From positions 1 through 64,000 of the forward strand of contig JAIEPU010000105.1 in NCBI GenBank assembly GCA_019748235.1: a stretch of DNA of 64,000 nt, in the 5' to 3' direction. The position numbers and the translations under genes were made by a program. The first letter of the stretch is position 1. Every line of letters starts with the position of its first letter. This DNA is from a bacterium (lineage in GTDB: Bacteria > Planctomycetota > Planctomycetia > Kolteriales > Kolteriaceae). The notes under the pieces were generated by a model. It saw only the letters and a program-made list of their open reading frames with translations. It was not told the DNA's origin and ran no database searches. Shown piece after piece: positions 8,238 to 17,593 of the stretch.

Positions 8238-9803
8238 CTACGTTTCGCTAGGGTCGCACACTCGGATTAAATCACTGATCAGCAGTTCCGCGCTCGCGTA
8301 GCGATCCTCTGGGTAGAATGCCAAACACTTTGCTAATAACTCCTCGACTTCGACGGGAAGATCGGGACGAATCGTTCGGACGGACGGAAGATTCTCAAAG
8401 ACGTTCCCCTTATTCCGGCTAAAGACCGTCGTCGCTTGAGCCGGCGAAATATGCGTCAATAATTCGAAGAGCAAAATACCGAGAGAAAATATGTCTGTGG
8501 CAGGACCGATCTCACGCTTCACAACGCCTGCTTGCTCAGGGGACATGTAAAAAGGTGTCCCTAGTAGGTCTCCGCTCGCGGTGATGCCACTCTCTTCCAT
8601 CAAACTTTTCGCGAGCCCGAAATCGGCGAGCTTCGGAACAAATCGAAAGACTGAGTCGTCGTCTGGAGCCAGAACTGCTGGATCGGTAAGAGGGGTCAGT
8701 AGTATGTTCGCGGGCTTGATGTCTCGGTGAATGACACCCTTCGAATGGCAATGAGCTACTGCTGCTGCAATCTGAATCACCATAGAAGCGGCGAGTGATA
8801 ACGGAATGGGCTGCCCATGAGACGATTGCCACTCACGCAATGACGGCCCTTCACATTGCTCGCACGCTATATAACAAATATCTTCTAATTCACCCACCTC
8901 GATGATCTTGACTAGATTCTTGTGATCCAAAGCGGAAAGGATCTTTCCCTCACGCAGGAATCGGTCTCGAATTTGGGGAAACGATGACACACTTGTGCGA
9001 AGGCACTTCAAAGCCACCAGCCGACTTGTTCGCACGTCAGTCGCCAGAAACACCACCCCGAACGCGCCACTCCCGAGGTCTCGCTCGATTCGATACGGGC
9101 CCAATTTCTCCGGCATGTCTTCCGGCGGCGGTTCAGGCAAAAGCAACGCGTGCAGGTCCGCCGACTCGATATCAAAGGTCGCCCCCTCTTTCCGGGCGAG
9201 TGCGACCCACTCCTCTAACCCTCTGGAAATCACCTTTCGAACGGCGTCCTGGGACATTTTCAGGACCAATGCAATATCCTCGAGCGACTCTCCATCCTTG
9301 AATCTTGCTTTGAGGAACTCTCGAGCCCGATCAGGCAGCTTTTCAAATGCCGCCAAAATCATTGCCTTTTCCTCGTTCATCGATGCAAGAAGGCTAGGAG
9401 TCGGGTCACTTCCGGAAACGTCGAAGTCGCCGATTTGTCTTTCTTTCTCAATGTTTTTGTTTTCCGCTTCCGTGTATTCCTCAATCACGTGTCCAATATC
9501 GTGACTTAAGATCGTTTGCAGCCAAGCGACCAACTGCGGCAAATGGTCCCCTTTAAACTGCGGAAAATCACGGTCCGCTTTGATCATTGTCCTTTGAACG
9601 ATGTCAGAGGCGCCGATTTTCCTTCGTAAGTGCGAGCCGAGTTTTCGATGGGCAATCGCCCAAAGGTACCGGCGAAAACTCTCTAGAAGCTCCGTTTTCG
9701 CACTCTCGCTGCCTGATTTCGCTCGTGCGAGAGTCTGCTCGAGTTTCCTCGTCGATACGGATTCTAAATCAGACATGTCCATTCCGCTGCCTGTGACATC
9801 CAT
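8238..9803 (-). CDS. ECF-type sigma factor fused to a Hanks-type Ser/Thr protein kinase
   Basis: One 521-residue reading frame with two complete modules. Residues about 35-110 are a sigma-2 region (FRRYLWAIAHRKL, DIVQRTMIKA) and about 150-205 a sigma-4 helix-turn-helix (LPDRAREFLKARF, SLEDIALVLKMSQDAVRK). After a proline-rich linker (LLPEPPPEDMPEKLGPY) a kinase domain runs from about 236 to 515 with a P-loop (LGSGAFGVVF), lysine 266, catalytic HRDIKPANI (Asp361), DFG (Asp394) and GTPFYMSPEQ, so it looks active. No transmembrane segment is seen. In Planctomycetes such sigma factors commonly sit next to separate kinase genes; here they are one polypeptide, implying direct phospho-control of transcription. 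The start among Met1, Met8 and Met10 is uncertain. Confidence 0.9.
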   Translation of the reverse strand: MDVTGSGMDMSDLESVSTRKLEQTLARAKSGSESAKTELLESFRRYLWAIAHRKLGSHLRRKIGASDIVQRTMIKADRDFPQFKGDHLPQLVAWLQTILSHDIGHVIEEYTEAENKNIEKERQIGDFDVSGSDPTPSLLASMNEEKAMILAAFEKLPDRAREFLKARFKDGESLEDIALVLKMSQDAVRKVISRGLEEWVALARKEGATFDIESADLHALLLPEPPPEDMPEKLGPYRIERDLGSGAFGVVFLATDVRTSRLVALKCLRTSVSSFPQIRDRFLREGKILSALDHKNLVKIIEVGELEDICYIACEQCEGPSLREWQSSHGQPIPLSLAASMVIQIAAAVAHCHSKGVIHRDIKPANILLTPLTDPAVLAPDDDSVFRFVPKLADFGLAKSLMEESGITASGDLLGTPFYMSPEQAGVVKREIGPATDIFSLGILLFELLTHISPAQATTVFSRNKGNVFENLPSVRTIRPDLPVEVEELLAKCLAFYPEDRYASAELLISDLIRVCDPSET

Positions 9804-10294
9804 TAGGTTCCGGCACTCACCGATCCCAAGAACTCGACGGCAAAACTAGGCCTTTGCCCCATACAGCGATGAATGGGAACAGGCAATAAGAATGTTAGAA
9901 TGATATTCTTACCTATCTTTCCACCAAGATGTTGAGACGTCGAAAGCCTAACGTTACTATCCATATTCAAACAAGAGAAATTCGAAACGCCGCCTGAACC
10001 TCTTGACGCACGAAGGAGGGCAATGCTGGGTGCCGCATCATTAGTTCACCTTAATCGTTAGAATATCAAAATAAGGTCACGCTGATCAGGACGAAAGCCT
10101 CACCTTCTTTCGAGTGTCAGTCTCATCGAACTTCTTAAGAACGTTGAGACGATTCCGAAGTGAACGGAACCGAACACGATTGATGGCTTTGCCGACATCT
10201 GAATCCCTTTTAGACCGTGGGATCGCGCGGAATCAAAGCTGTCGATATGACCTTCCTTGATCCTATGAATGAATTTCGCACAGGAGAGCAGCAC
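9804..10294. other. Divergent intergenic region of the signalling island
   Basis: About 490 fairly AT-rich bases between the sigma-kinase gene (leftward) and the first small gene (rightward). It should contain both promoters and possibly the target promoter of the fused sigma factor. Short motifs resembling ATTCTTA/TAAGAAT recur (for example around 9890-9915 and again near 10790), but I cannot call a promoter. No credible gene. Confidence 0.45.
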
Positions 10295-10774
10295 ATGTGG
10301 TCGACCGTTAAAGTTCAGCACGATATTGATATCGCACGCATCGTTGACTTTCAGAGAAAGACAGACATTCGCTATAGCGGATTCACCGAAGAAGATTTGA
10401 ATGAATGGATTTCAAGAGGAAACACTTCCCTTCTTTTCTTTGATAATGGTGATTACCAGCTCGGCATTTCATTGTTTTATGACGCTGACAAAGATCGATA
10501 CTATGTGACAGAAATGGGGGCGAACGGGGAAATTTCGAATCAGGATGCCTTCAAGGAAATCGCGACTCAATTGATATTCTTTCTACAAACAAGACATACT
10601 GACACTTGTTATGGAACGATTCCGATTAATCCGAAGCTATCCGCCGTTGACCTCTATGCCGAAGTATTCAATGAGCCTCGATTTAATGTCGAGGTACTTG
10701 TCGAGGATCCAAGCTTCCAACGACTGAGAGTTACGATAATCGCAAATCCAGTGGACGCCGTGAACCCACAATAA
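10295..10774 (+). CDS. Hypothetical protein, 159 residues, in signalling island
   Basis: Not recognised with confidence. The ATG at 10295 is preferred over the ORF-track start at 10217 because CAGGAGAG lies eight bases upstream. The protein is soluble, without signal peptide or membrane segments, and mixed alpha/beta. The core GNTSLLFFDNGDYQLGISLF followed by a strand and helix is reminiscent of the beta-sheet core of GNAT-like folds, but no acetyl-CoA loop is evident. It lies 49 bases before a second small gene and upstream of the giant kinase, all in the same direction, so the three may form one transcript. A role as partner or substrate of the kinases is inference. Confidence 0.7.
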   Translation: MWSTVKVQHDIDIARIVDFQRKTDIRYSGFTEEDLNEWISRGNTSLLFFDNGDYQLGISLFYDADKDRYYVTEMGANGEISNQDAFKEIATQLIFFLQTRHTDTCYGTIPINPKLSAVDLYAEVFNEPRFNVEVLVEDPSFQRLRVTIIANPVDAVNPQ

Positions 10775-10823
10775 TTCCGTACGAACCAGTAATTCTTACC
10801 TCAACATAAGCCTGGAGATTACC

Positions 10824-11126
10824 ATGCCAGATTTCACTATGTCCGCAGACACGTCGAATGCGAAACCAGGAACGACCGTGGCCATCACGATTACCGCTGA
10901 TGCAAGCTTTAAAGATACCGTTAATTTGAATGGAAATACGCTTTACGGCTCGACATTTTTGATCAATCCCAGCTCTGTCTATTTCTGTCCAAATGACGCC
11001 AAAACCGCGTCAGTTAAGATTGAAACAATGCCAGAAAATGTCGCAGAAGACACGCTCACCATAACGGCATCAGCCGCAGCTTCAGCAGCGTTTCACGATT
11101 TGGAGATATCACTCACCAAAACCTAA
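10824..11126 (+). CDS. Small beta-sandwich-like hypothetical protein, 100 residues
   Basis: Not assigned to a named family. A GGAG ribosome-binding site stands seven bases before the ATG. The sequence alternates polar and hydrophobic residues in short strands (TVAITITADA, ASVKIETMPE, DTLTITASAA) with Thr, Ser and Ala enrichment, as in immunoglobulin-like or cadherin-like beta-sandwiches. It has no leader peptide or membrane segment, which is unusual for such folds. The single cysteine is at about residue 53. It sits between the 159-residue unknown gene and the giant kinase. The many Ser/Thr residues make it a conceivable kinase substrate, but this is speculation. Confidence 0.68.
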   Translation: MPDFTMSADTSNAKPGTTVAITITADASFKDTVNLNGNTLYGSTFLINPSSVYFCPNDAKTASVKIETMPENVAEDTLTITASAAASAAFHDLEISLTKT

Positions 11127-11254
11127 GCAACCCATTCCATTCATGAGAAGCTCTTGGGCCAGCAACGAGATTCCCTGATGAGCGTACAACGAAAAGACGC
11201 CCTGGCGAATCGATTCGCGGGTAGGAAATACCTGTAACGTCCCCCTCGGGGAAT

Positions 11255-11275
11255 GTACGATGATCGTACTCTTTT
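11255..11275 (+). promoter_or_regulatory. Palindrome upstream of the giant kinase gene
   Basis: GTACGAT-G-ATCGTAC is a perfect seven-base palindrome followed directly by TCTTTT. It lies about 40 bases before the TTG start of the kinase. It may be a weak terminator for the small genes or an operator for the kinase gene; the single-base centre favours a protein-binding site over a hairpin. Confidence 0.35.
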
Positions 11276-11310
11276 AAAACTGTTAAAGATTCCTAAAGGG
11301 TCGATCAGCG

Positions 11311-14300
11311 TTGCAGGGCACACGACGAATAAGCCAATACTCTTTATCGGATGAACTCGGTCGCGGCGGGACCGGGGTTGTCTATCGAGCCTACGATTCG
11401 AATCTTGATCGCACCGTCGCATTAAAGCTACTCATCGCCGGAAGATTCGCGAGCAAAGACGAAAGAGAACGTTTCCTTCGACAGGCGCGATATGCAGCCG
11501 CCATCGAGCACCCGCTGATCGTCAAGCAATATGACGCGGCCGTTATCGACAACGTCCCGTACATTGCCAGCGAACTCATTGAAGGAACGAAGCTCGAGGG
11601 AAGTGCCGATTTTTTTGGGTGGTCTCCCAAGCAAGTCGCAATCGTTATTGCCGAGATTGCCGACGCGATCGCTGCCGCCCATCGAGCAGGCATCATCCAT
11701 CGAGATCTGAAACCCGCTAATATCATCGTCGATGGAAACGACCATCCTCACATCACAGACTTCGGACTCGCGAAAGCAATTGAAGCACAAGTTTCGCTGA
11801 CTCACTCGGGACAAATTCTCGGCACCCCCGCCTACATGAGTCCCGAACAAGCTTCGGGTGGTTCGGAGCAAGTCGACTTTCGAACGGATATCTACAGCAT
11901 CGGGGCGATTCTCTACGAACTTCTCACGGGAGTTCCACCTTTCCAGGGAACGCCGGAGCAAGTGATCTTCCAAGTCCTTCAGGATGAGCCCGTCCCTCCA
12001 AGCAGACTCAATCCGACCGCCCCAAAAGACCTTGAAACGATCTGCCTTCGGGCGATGTCTAAGGATCCTGCTCGGCGATTCTTGTCTGCGGAAGCTTTAC
12101 GAGAGGAACTCCTCCGTTTCACACGGGGAGAGCCCATTCTTTCTCGTCCGATATCACGTCTTGAGCGGGCCATACGATTCTGTCGGCGATACCCAACACA
12201 AACCGCATCGACTGCCGGAATCGTTCTCCTCTTAACGACTACAACCATTGCCGTTACTCTCTGGGGAATCGACTCTCGGGCAAAGGCTGAAAAAGAACGT
12301 GAACTTCGGTCCGTCACACAGAATCTGCTTCGAGATCGCACCAAAGAGCTTGTCCGACTCAATCTCGATCGAGCAAACGAATCGGCAGAACGAGGGCAAA
12401 TGGGGCGATCACTCGCGTGGATCCATAACGCCAGAAAGATTGACGACCAAGGACTGATTCCCCAGGAGACCTATGAACGCCATTGGGCATTGACTTCAGC
12501 GTCACACCCGACCCTCTCGACTTGCATACCGATGGATTCGTCCTCAAGACTACTCAGATTCAACGATCAAACCAAGTCCCTCGCCATGCGCACCGCCCAA
12601 GGAATTATTATATACAATACAACAACTGGACTGCTTCACCGCGAAATAAAACTTCCGTCCAAGCATAGCACCATCACCGCGAATCGAGACTGCACGCAGG
12701 TTGCAATCGCATACAGCAAGAACGAGAACGAGGATATCTTACAAATATGGGACATCCCGACGTCCTGTCTAATAACTCAAATGAACATTCCCATCAAACC
12801 GACTAATATTACTTTTGCACCAAACTCTGATGATGTTATTCTTAATAATTCAATAATCAATAAATGTATTCTTTTCTCTCGGACAACCAAGTCCGTTGAA
12901 CCCATCTTTACAGGAAAAGCAGTACTCTTCTTGAAATCCGACATGCGAAACACCGTTATTGCCACGATTGAAGATCAGCACACATTGTGTGTATTCACGA
13001 ACGATTTATTCCATCCCGTCGCTTCGACACGACTATCGAAGCAAATGAAATTTATTCAATCAGACCAAACGGATGGTTATATAATATCTACAATGCACGA
13101 TTCTGAGGGGACGCAGTTTCTCAGTTGGCATTACGAGGATCCTCAATCATCGCCATCGATTTGGCCCAACAAATTCATTCAATCAGTCGACATTGATCCC
13201 GCTCACGCGAGAATATTACTTTCAAGTAAACATTCAATCGATGTTTATAGTCTCGCGAACCAAGAGCATTTATATCGTTTGGAAAGAGCTAACTCATCGA
13301 TTCATTCTGCTTACTTTGCATCCGATGACAAGGTCCTCTATACCACCGGACCCAGCCATTCGCATCTCTCCTTGAATCAATGGGACATGGACTCAAACCG
13401 CGTTTGCGAGAATTATTTATCACTCGCATCGGGGATTCGAACAATTCAGCGATCAAGTGACAGTTACTCTCTCTTAACGATCGGGAATGATTCAATCGCC
13501 CGAATCTGGACTCCGCCATTAGAAGAGTGTTCGTCGCCGCCGTTTGCGGCCAAGTCCGAAGTTAGAAAACAGATCACACTGCCGGAGTCGACGCCCTTCC
13601 ATGAGGCAACGCCTGAAATCGCAGCTGTACAATTCGTTCAAGCAAGTCTTGGCCGCCACACACTTCCTGAGAATCTCCCACTACCACCCAATCGAATTGG
13701 CACCTATTTACAGGATAGCCAAAGAAGAATAGTCGCCTACTTAACGAGAAATCATCGATTTCAAGTCATGAATCAAGCGGATTCAAAATTGTTGTTTGAT
13801 CAACCTGTTGACAAGAGTCGAGGAATGGAGATTTTCATCGATGACAAGGAGACGATGTTTGCAATATTGTCTTCGAATGCCGAAGTCCTCGTTTTGCCAG
13901 TTAACCCAGTGGGATCCGCGGTTAGACTCATATTTCCTGAACCAAGCCCAAACTGGAAACTGCAGTTTCATCCTCATCTTCCGTTCATCGCGGCATATAA
14001 TCTAACTGGATCGATTTACATTTGGAAAATCGTCGATGGAACAAAGCCTTTCATTCACCTTAAGCATCGAAGCCCAGTGTCTATTCTTCACTGGTCAGAT
14101 CGCGACAATAAAATAGTCGTCATTGGACAAGATGGTAAGGTCGCCATGTATCAAGTCGAAGGCGAGAATACCACGATAGCAAGCCAATTCAACTTAGACA
14201 AAGTCATTGATGCATCCACGGTTGATATTTCCGGATCAATGCTTGCGGTAATCTCAAACCAAACCGAATTACAAATCTGGGACCTGCTCCGCGGCGAGCC

Positions 14301-15297
14301 TTTTACTGGGATACTTCGTTTTCAATCTCCCATCTCCTCTCTCCGATTCACATCCGACGGTTCCTCCCTTTTCCTGGGGGATACGTTCGGCCTCATCCAC
14401 CACTATTCCGTCAAGCCTCTTGCCGTCATGCCTGAACTGCGGGACGACTATATAGGACTACTCCTCGGCGAAAGAATCCGTACTGATGGACGATGGGAGG
14501 ATATCCCGGCAAATGTATTGAAAGAGAGTGCCCTCAAATGGCAAATCGCGTCTCCACTTAAAAGGTCATCGAATTCGGAGCATAGGATTAAATGGCATAA
14601 GCGACAAGCCGTGGAAGCAATCGTCGCGAATCACCCTGAGCTCGCAGCCTATCACTATGAAGAGGCGTTGGCTATCAATCCCAAAGATTATCTTTTGAAT
14701 GTAACTCACGCTCATGCTTGCGCACGTAGTAAACAGTTCGATGCAAGTCTGCGAAGCTGGCGACATGCCATTGATTTAGGTGATCGACATTTCTCGACCT
14801 ATTACGATGCATGTCTGATCGCGGCGAAGATTGGGCATGAGAATGCTCTACGACAACTGATGAGTGAGATTCAATCGGAATTCGGTGATTCAAGTGATCC
14901 TGACATCATGATAAAACTGGCGCAAATTTACACATCTGTCCCCCCTCCCTTTGGTGATCTAAATTTATCGATTAAGTTTGCCCGGAGAGCACTGGAAACT
15001 CGAAAATCAGACCCGAGAGCTCAAATGATCTTAGGCGGCACACTCTATCTCAAAGGTGACAAGAAAGAGGCTGGCAAGATCATGAACAGTGCTATCCAAA
15101 ATACGCCGTTCGCATTTATCGCAATCGCGAATTCTGATGGAGCCCTCACCCCACGAATCATCCGCGAGCAAGTAAAATACTTCCGCGGGCAAGCGGACCA
15201 GAAACCCTTAAGTCTCGAACAAGCCTTCACTGGTTGGAGAACTTCCGTCGAAGCCGATCTGATCGAGAAAAGATCACTCGAGTTTCAAGAGAAGTGA
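11311..15297 (+). CDS. Membrane-anchored Hanks-type Ser/Thr kinase with WD40-like sensor and TPR region
   Basis: A 1328-residue protein. The kinase domain covers about residues 10-272: LGRGGTGVVYRA, VALKLL (Lys39), HRDLKPANI (Asp132), DFGLAKA (Asp150), GTPAYMSPEQ. A hydrophobic helix follows at about 300-320 (GIVLLLTTTTIAVTLW), then a short coiled coil. A long beta-rich region of about 700 residues carries degenerate WD40-like units (LQIWDIP, IARIWTPP, LQIWDLL). The C-terminal part has TPR-like helices (AAYHYEEALAINPKDY at about 1110). The start is a TTG with AAAGGG ten bases upstream; an in-frame stop at 11284 leaves no other canonical choice. The kinase would be cytoplasmic and the propeller external. 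It probably signals to targets such as the nearby sigma-kinase fusion, which is inference. Confidence 0.9.
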   Translation: MQGTRRISQYSLSDELGRGGTGVVYRAYDSNLDRTVALKLLIAGRFASKDERERFLRQARYAAAIEHPLIVKQYDAAVIDNVPYIASELIEGTKLEGSADFFGWSPKQVAIVIAEIADAIAAAHRAGIIHRDLKPANIIVDGNDHPHITDFGLAKAIEAQVSLTHSGQILGTPAYMSPEQASGGSEQVDFRTDIYSIGAILYELLTGVPPFQGTPEQVIFQVLQDEPVPPSRLNPTAPKDLETICLRAMSKDPARRFLSAEALREELLRFTRGEPILSRPISRLERAIRFCRRYPTQTASTAGIVLLLTTTTIAVTLWGIDSRAKAEKERELRSVTQNLLRDRTKELVRLNLDRANESAERGQMGRSLAWIHNARKIDDQGLIPQETYERHWALTSASHPTLSTCIPMDSSSRLLRFNDQTKSLAMRTAQGIIIYNTTTGLLHREIKLPSKHSTITANRDCTQVAIAYSKNENEDILQIWDIPTSCLITQMNIPIKPTNITFAPNSDDVILNNSIINKCILFSRTTKSVEPIFTGKAVLFLKSDMRNTVIATIEDQHTLCVFTNDLFHPVASTRLSKQMKFIQSDQTDGYIISTMHDSEGTQFLSWHYEDPQSSPSIWPNKFIQSVDIDPAHARILLSSKHSIDVYSLANQEHLYRLERANSSIHSAYFASDDKVLYTTGPSHSHLSLNQWDMDSNRVCENYLSLASGIRTIQRSSDSYSLLTIGNDSIARIWTPPLEECSSPPFAAKSEVRKQITLPESTPFHEATPEIAAVQFVQASLGRHTLPENLPLPPNRIGTYLQDSQRRIVAYLTRNHRFQVMNQADSKLLFDQPVDKSRGMEIFIDDKETMFAILSSNAEVLVLPVNPVGSAVRLIFPEPSPNWKLQFHPHLPFIAAYNLTGSIYIWKIVDGTKPFIHLKHRSPVSILHWSDRDNKIVVIGQDGKVAMYQVEGENTTIASQFNLDKVIDASTVDISGSMLAVISNQTELQIWDLLRGEPFTGILRFQSPISSLRFTSDGSSLFLGDTFGLIHHYSVKPLAVMPELRDDYIGLLLGERIRTDGRWEDIPANVLKESALKWQIASPLKRSSNSEHRIKWHKRQAVEAIVANHPELAAYHYEEALAINPKDYLLNVTHAHACARSKQFDASLRSWRHAIDLGDRHFSTYYDACLIAAKIGHENALRQLMSEIQSEFGDSSDPDIMIKLAQIYTSVPPPFGDLNLSIKFARRALETRKSDPRAQMILGGTLYLKGDKKEAGKIMNSAIQNTPFAFIAIANSDGALTPRIIREQVKYFRGQADQKPLSLEQAFTGWRTSVEADLIEKRSLEFQEK

Positions 15298-15410
15298 CTC
15301 AGTGTCTCATTTAAAGCTTGCTTCCTGATCCCGAAATGTTGGGGTTCGCATTCGAGTCATCCTCGATGTAAAATAGATGCTTTCACCTCATCGTTTCGCG
15401 AGCATCGAGC

Positions 15411-17585
15411 ATGACTCCTTTTCGTGCATCTCTACTTGTTTTCGTCTTAATCGTGACGTCAGGATCGGCGGATGATCGATCCCTTTTCATCATTCCCGGT
15501 GAAGTCCCCAAAGCTGATTCACTCAATCGCCTCTTTGAGAGGCACTATAATGACCCAATTTTAAAAGGGGCGGCGACCCTCTGGGACCAATGGCTGGTCG
15601 GTTCGACGATCTGGCGAGCAACTTCCCCGCGAGACTCGGGAGACGCAATGCGGGAACATTGGCGCCGAACATTGCTGTCTCGAAGGATCGACGCCGATGG
15701 ATATGTCTCGACGCATCAACACGCGGGCGCCGCACATATCGAAGGTTGGCCGTTCCCGTTCTGGTCGCAGGCGGGAGGCATTGGTTATCACTTCTCGCTG
15801 GTCAATATCCCCTACCTCTCACAAAACGGCCACTCGCCGCTCAAGAACACTAGCGGTTGGACGTTCGAAAACTGCTCGACCAAATCGCTGGATGAGCAAA
15901 ACGGTCTCGTGCTTTCGCTTGATAAACCGAATGCGTCTGTGGAAACCCCTCTCTTTCATGTCGATCCGTTCGTCGCTCCCTTTGTCGGTTTAGAATGGGC
16001 TGCGGAGGGCCTAAACCCGACAGATCTCTGTGCCTTGGAATGGACGATCGGCACCGGGGGGCGCCGGTTGGAAACCCGTCGCGCTTACTTCACACCTATT
16101 TCGGCAGTGGATGGTACTAAGTTCACGATGATTCCGCTCCACCGACATCCCGTGCCGGCCTGTGAGTTACAGCGTTTTCGGATTTGCTTCCATAACAGCG
16201 CTCCCGCCACGGTCACCGTCAAGTCGCTATTTACCTCGATCGACTCACGGCACAACATCAACAATACATCTCTTCTCTTGGGCGCGATCGACTACATTCG
16301 ATGGACGCGCGACCTAAATCTGCTTCGCGAAATGCTCCCACGGTTGCGGCGAATCCTCGGTTATTCACTCGTTGAATTTGACGTTCATTCGTCAGGAATC
16401 GTGTACACGCGATGGACGGGACATGACGGCAAGCCGGGATTCAAACGGGATGCCGACGGCAAAAAAACGATGCTTAAAGGACACGGCATCGGAAGCAATT
16501 ACTGGGATCTGCTTCCCTTTGGAAGTCGTGACACGCTCGCGACGATCTATCTGTATGCGGCCCTGAGGAAGATGGCGGAACTTGAGGAGATGATCGCGCG
16601 CCATCCTGAGTGGAATCTGCCGGGCGGCCCGGAGCGATTTGAACCTTTTGACCTGAATAAGTTGGCCGATCGAGTGCAGGAGACTGCCCAACGGACCTTC
16701 TGGAACGAGGAAACGGGCCGATTCGTCGCCTGTATCGACGAAGACGGCGTTCATCATGACTACGGATACACCTTCGTCAATCTGGAAGCAATTCATTACG
16801 GCCTGGCATCTCCTGCTCAAGCGAAAGCGATCTTCGCTTGGATTGATGGTCAACGGACCGTGGATGGAGATACTTCACAGGGAGGGGACATTTATCATTT
16901 TCGGTTTGCGCCACGGGCGACGACACGTCGAAACATCGATTGGTACATGTTCGCCTGGATTGATCCGGAGTCGATCCCCTTCGGAGGCCAAGTGCAAGAT
17001 GGAGGTGCGGTGCTGGGATTTTCGTACCACGATGTCATGGCACGCTTGAGAATCCTCGGACCTGACAATGCGTGGAATCGACTCGGAGCGATTGCCGATT
17101 GGTACCGGGAGGTCGAAGCGGAAGGGGGTTATCGGAAATACTACTCCGTTCCCGGTCGAGGAACACTACAAGGTGGCGGAACTGCCGGGGGCTTGGGATT
17201 GGACCAAGAGTTCGTCGAAAGCGTGATGGTTCCCTCCGCGATGATCGAGGGTTTCGCCGGGCTTTCCCCGACCCTCGAAGGGCTTCACCTTCATCCGCGG
17301 ATCCCTACCTCTTGGCCAAAGTTAGTGATCAACGGAATCGCCGTGCATCAGCAGGTGATTGACGTCGAAATCGAGCCGCAAAAGATCCGCCTCACGCGTG
17401 TGTCGGGCGATGCAGGGACATTAAATATCTTCCCTCCCGCGGGAAATTGGAAAGTCTCCATGAAAGGATCAACCGGCGCGGTCGAAGCCAAGCATTACGT
17501 TCCATTACTCAGCGAACGCTCTCCACTCCCTTGGAACGTCGATTCATTCCGTGAACTGACGTTGGAGATGCTATCAGATAAGTGA
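15411..17585 (+). CDS. Secreted (alpha/alpha)6-barrel glycoside hydrolase
   Basis: A 724-residue protein with an N-terminal signal peptide (MTPFRASLLVFVLIVTSGSA). The body shows features of six-hairpin glycosidases of the GH37/63/65/78/94-like group: RDLNLLREMLPRLRRILGY, GSNYWDLLPFGSRDTLATI, FRFAPRATTRRNIDWYMF. The C-terminal module (LEGLHLHPRIPTSWPKLVIN) resembles the beta-sandwich tail of kojibiose-phosphorylase-like enzymes. The sugar specificity cannot be read, and the catalytic acids cannot be assigned without alignment. Export and the planctomycete context suggest polysaccharide degradation in the periplasm or on the surface. It starts 113 bases after the giant kinase stops; no obvious co-regulation. 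Confidence 0.78.
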   Translation: MTPFRASLLVFVLIVTSGSADDRSLFIIPGEVPKADSLNRLFERHYNDPILKGAATLWDQWLVGSTIWRATSPRDSGDAMREHWRRTLLSRRIDADGYVSTHQHAGAAHIEGWPFPFWSQAGGIGYHFSLVNIPYLSQNGHSPLKNTSGWTFENCSTKSLDEQNGLVLSLDKPNASVETPLFHVDPFVAPFVGLEWAAEGLNPTDLCALEWTIGTGGRRLETRRAYFTPISAVDGTKFTMIPLHRHPVPACELQRFRICFHNSAPATVTVKSLFTSIDSRHNINNTSLLLGAIDYIRWTRDLNLLREMLPRLRRILGYSLVEFDVHSSGIVYTRWTGHDGKPGFKRDADGKKTMLKGHGIGSNYWDLLPFGSRDTLATIYLYAALRKMAELEEMIARHPEWNLPGGPERFEPFDLNKLADRVQETAQRTFWNEETGRFVACIDEDGVHHDYGYTFVNLEAIHYGLASPAQAKAIFAWIDGQRTVDGDTSQGGDIYHFRFAPRATTRRNIDWYMFAWIDPESIPFGGQVQDGGAVLGFSYHDVMARLRILGPDNAWNRLGAIADWYREVEAEGGYRKYYSVPGRGTLQGGGTAGGLGLDQEFVESVMVPSAMIEGFAGLSPTLEGLHLHPRIPTSWPKLVINGIAVHQQVIDVEIEPQKIRLTRVSGDAGTLNIFPPAGNWKVSMKGSTGAVEAKHYVPLLSERSPLPWNVDSFRELTLEMLSDK

Positions 17586-17593
17586 GAAGGGAT

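Noticed and set aside
11141-11422. 93-residue minus-strand ORF at the kinase start
   Set aside because: Overlaps the conserved P-loop region of the giant kinase and is Arg-rich; a shadow.
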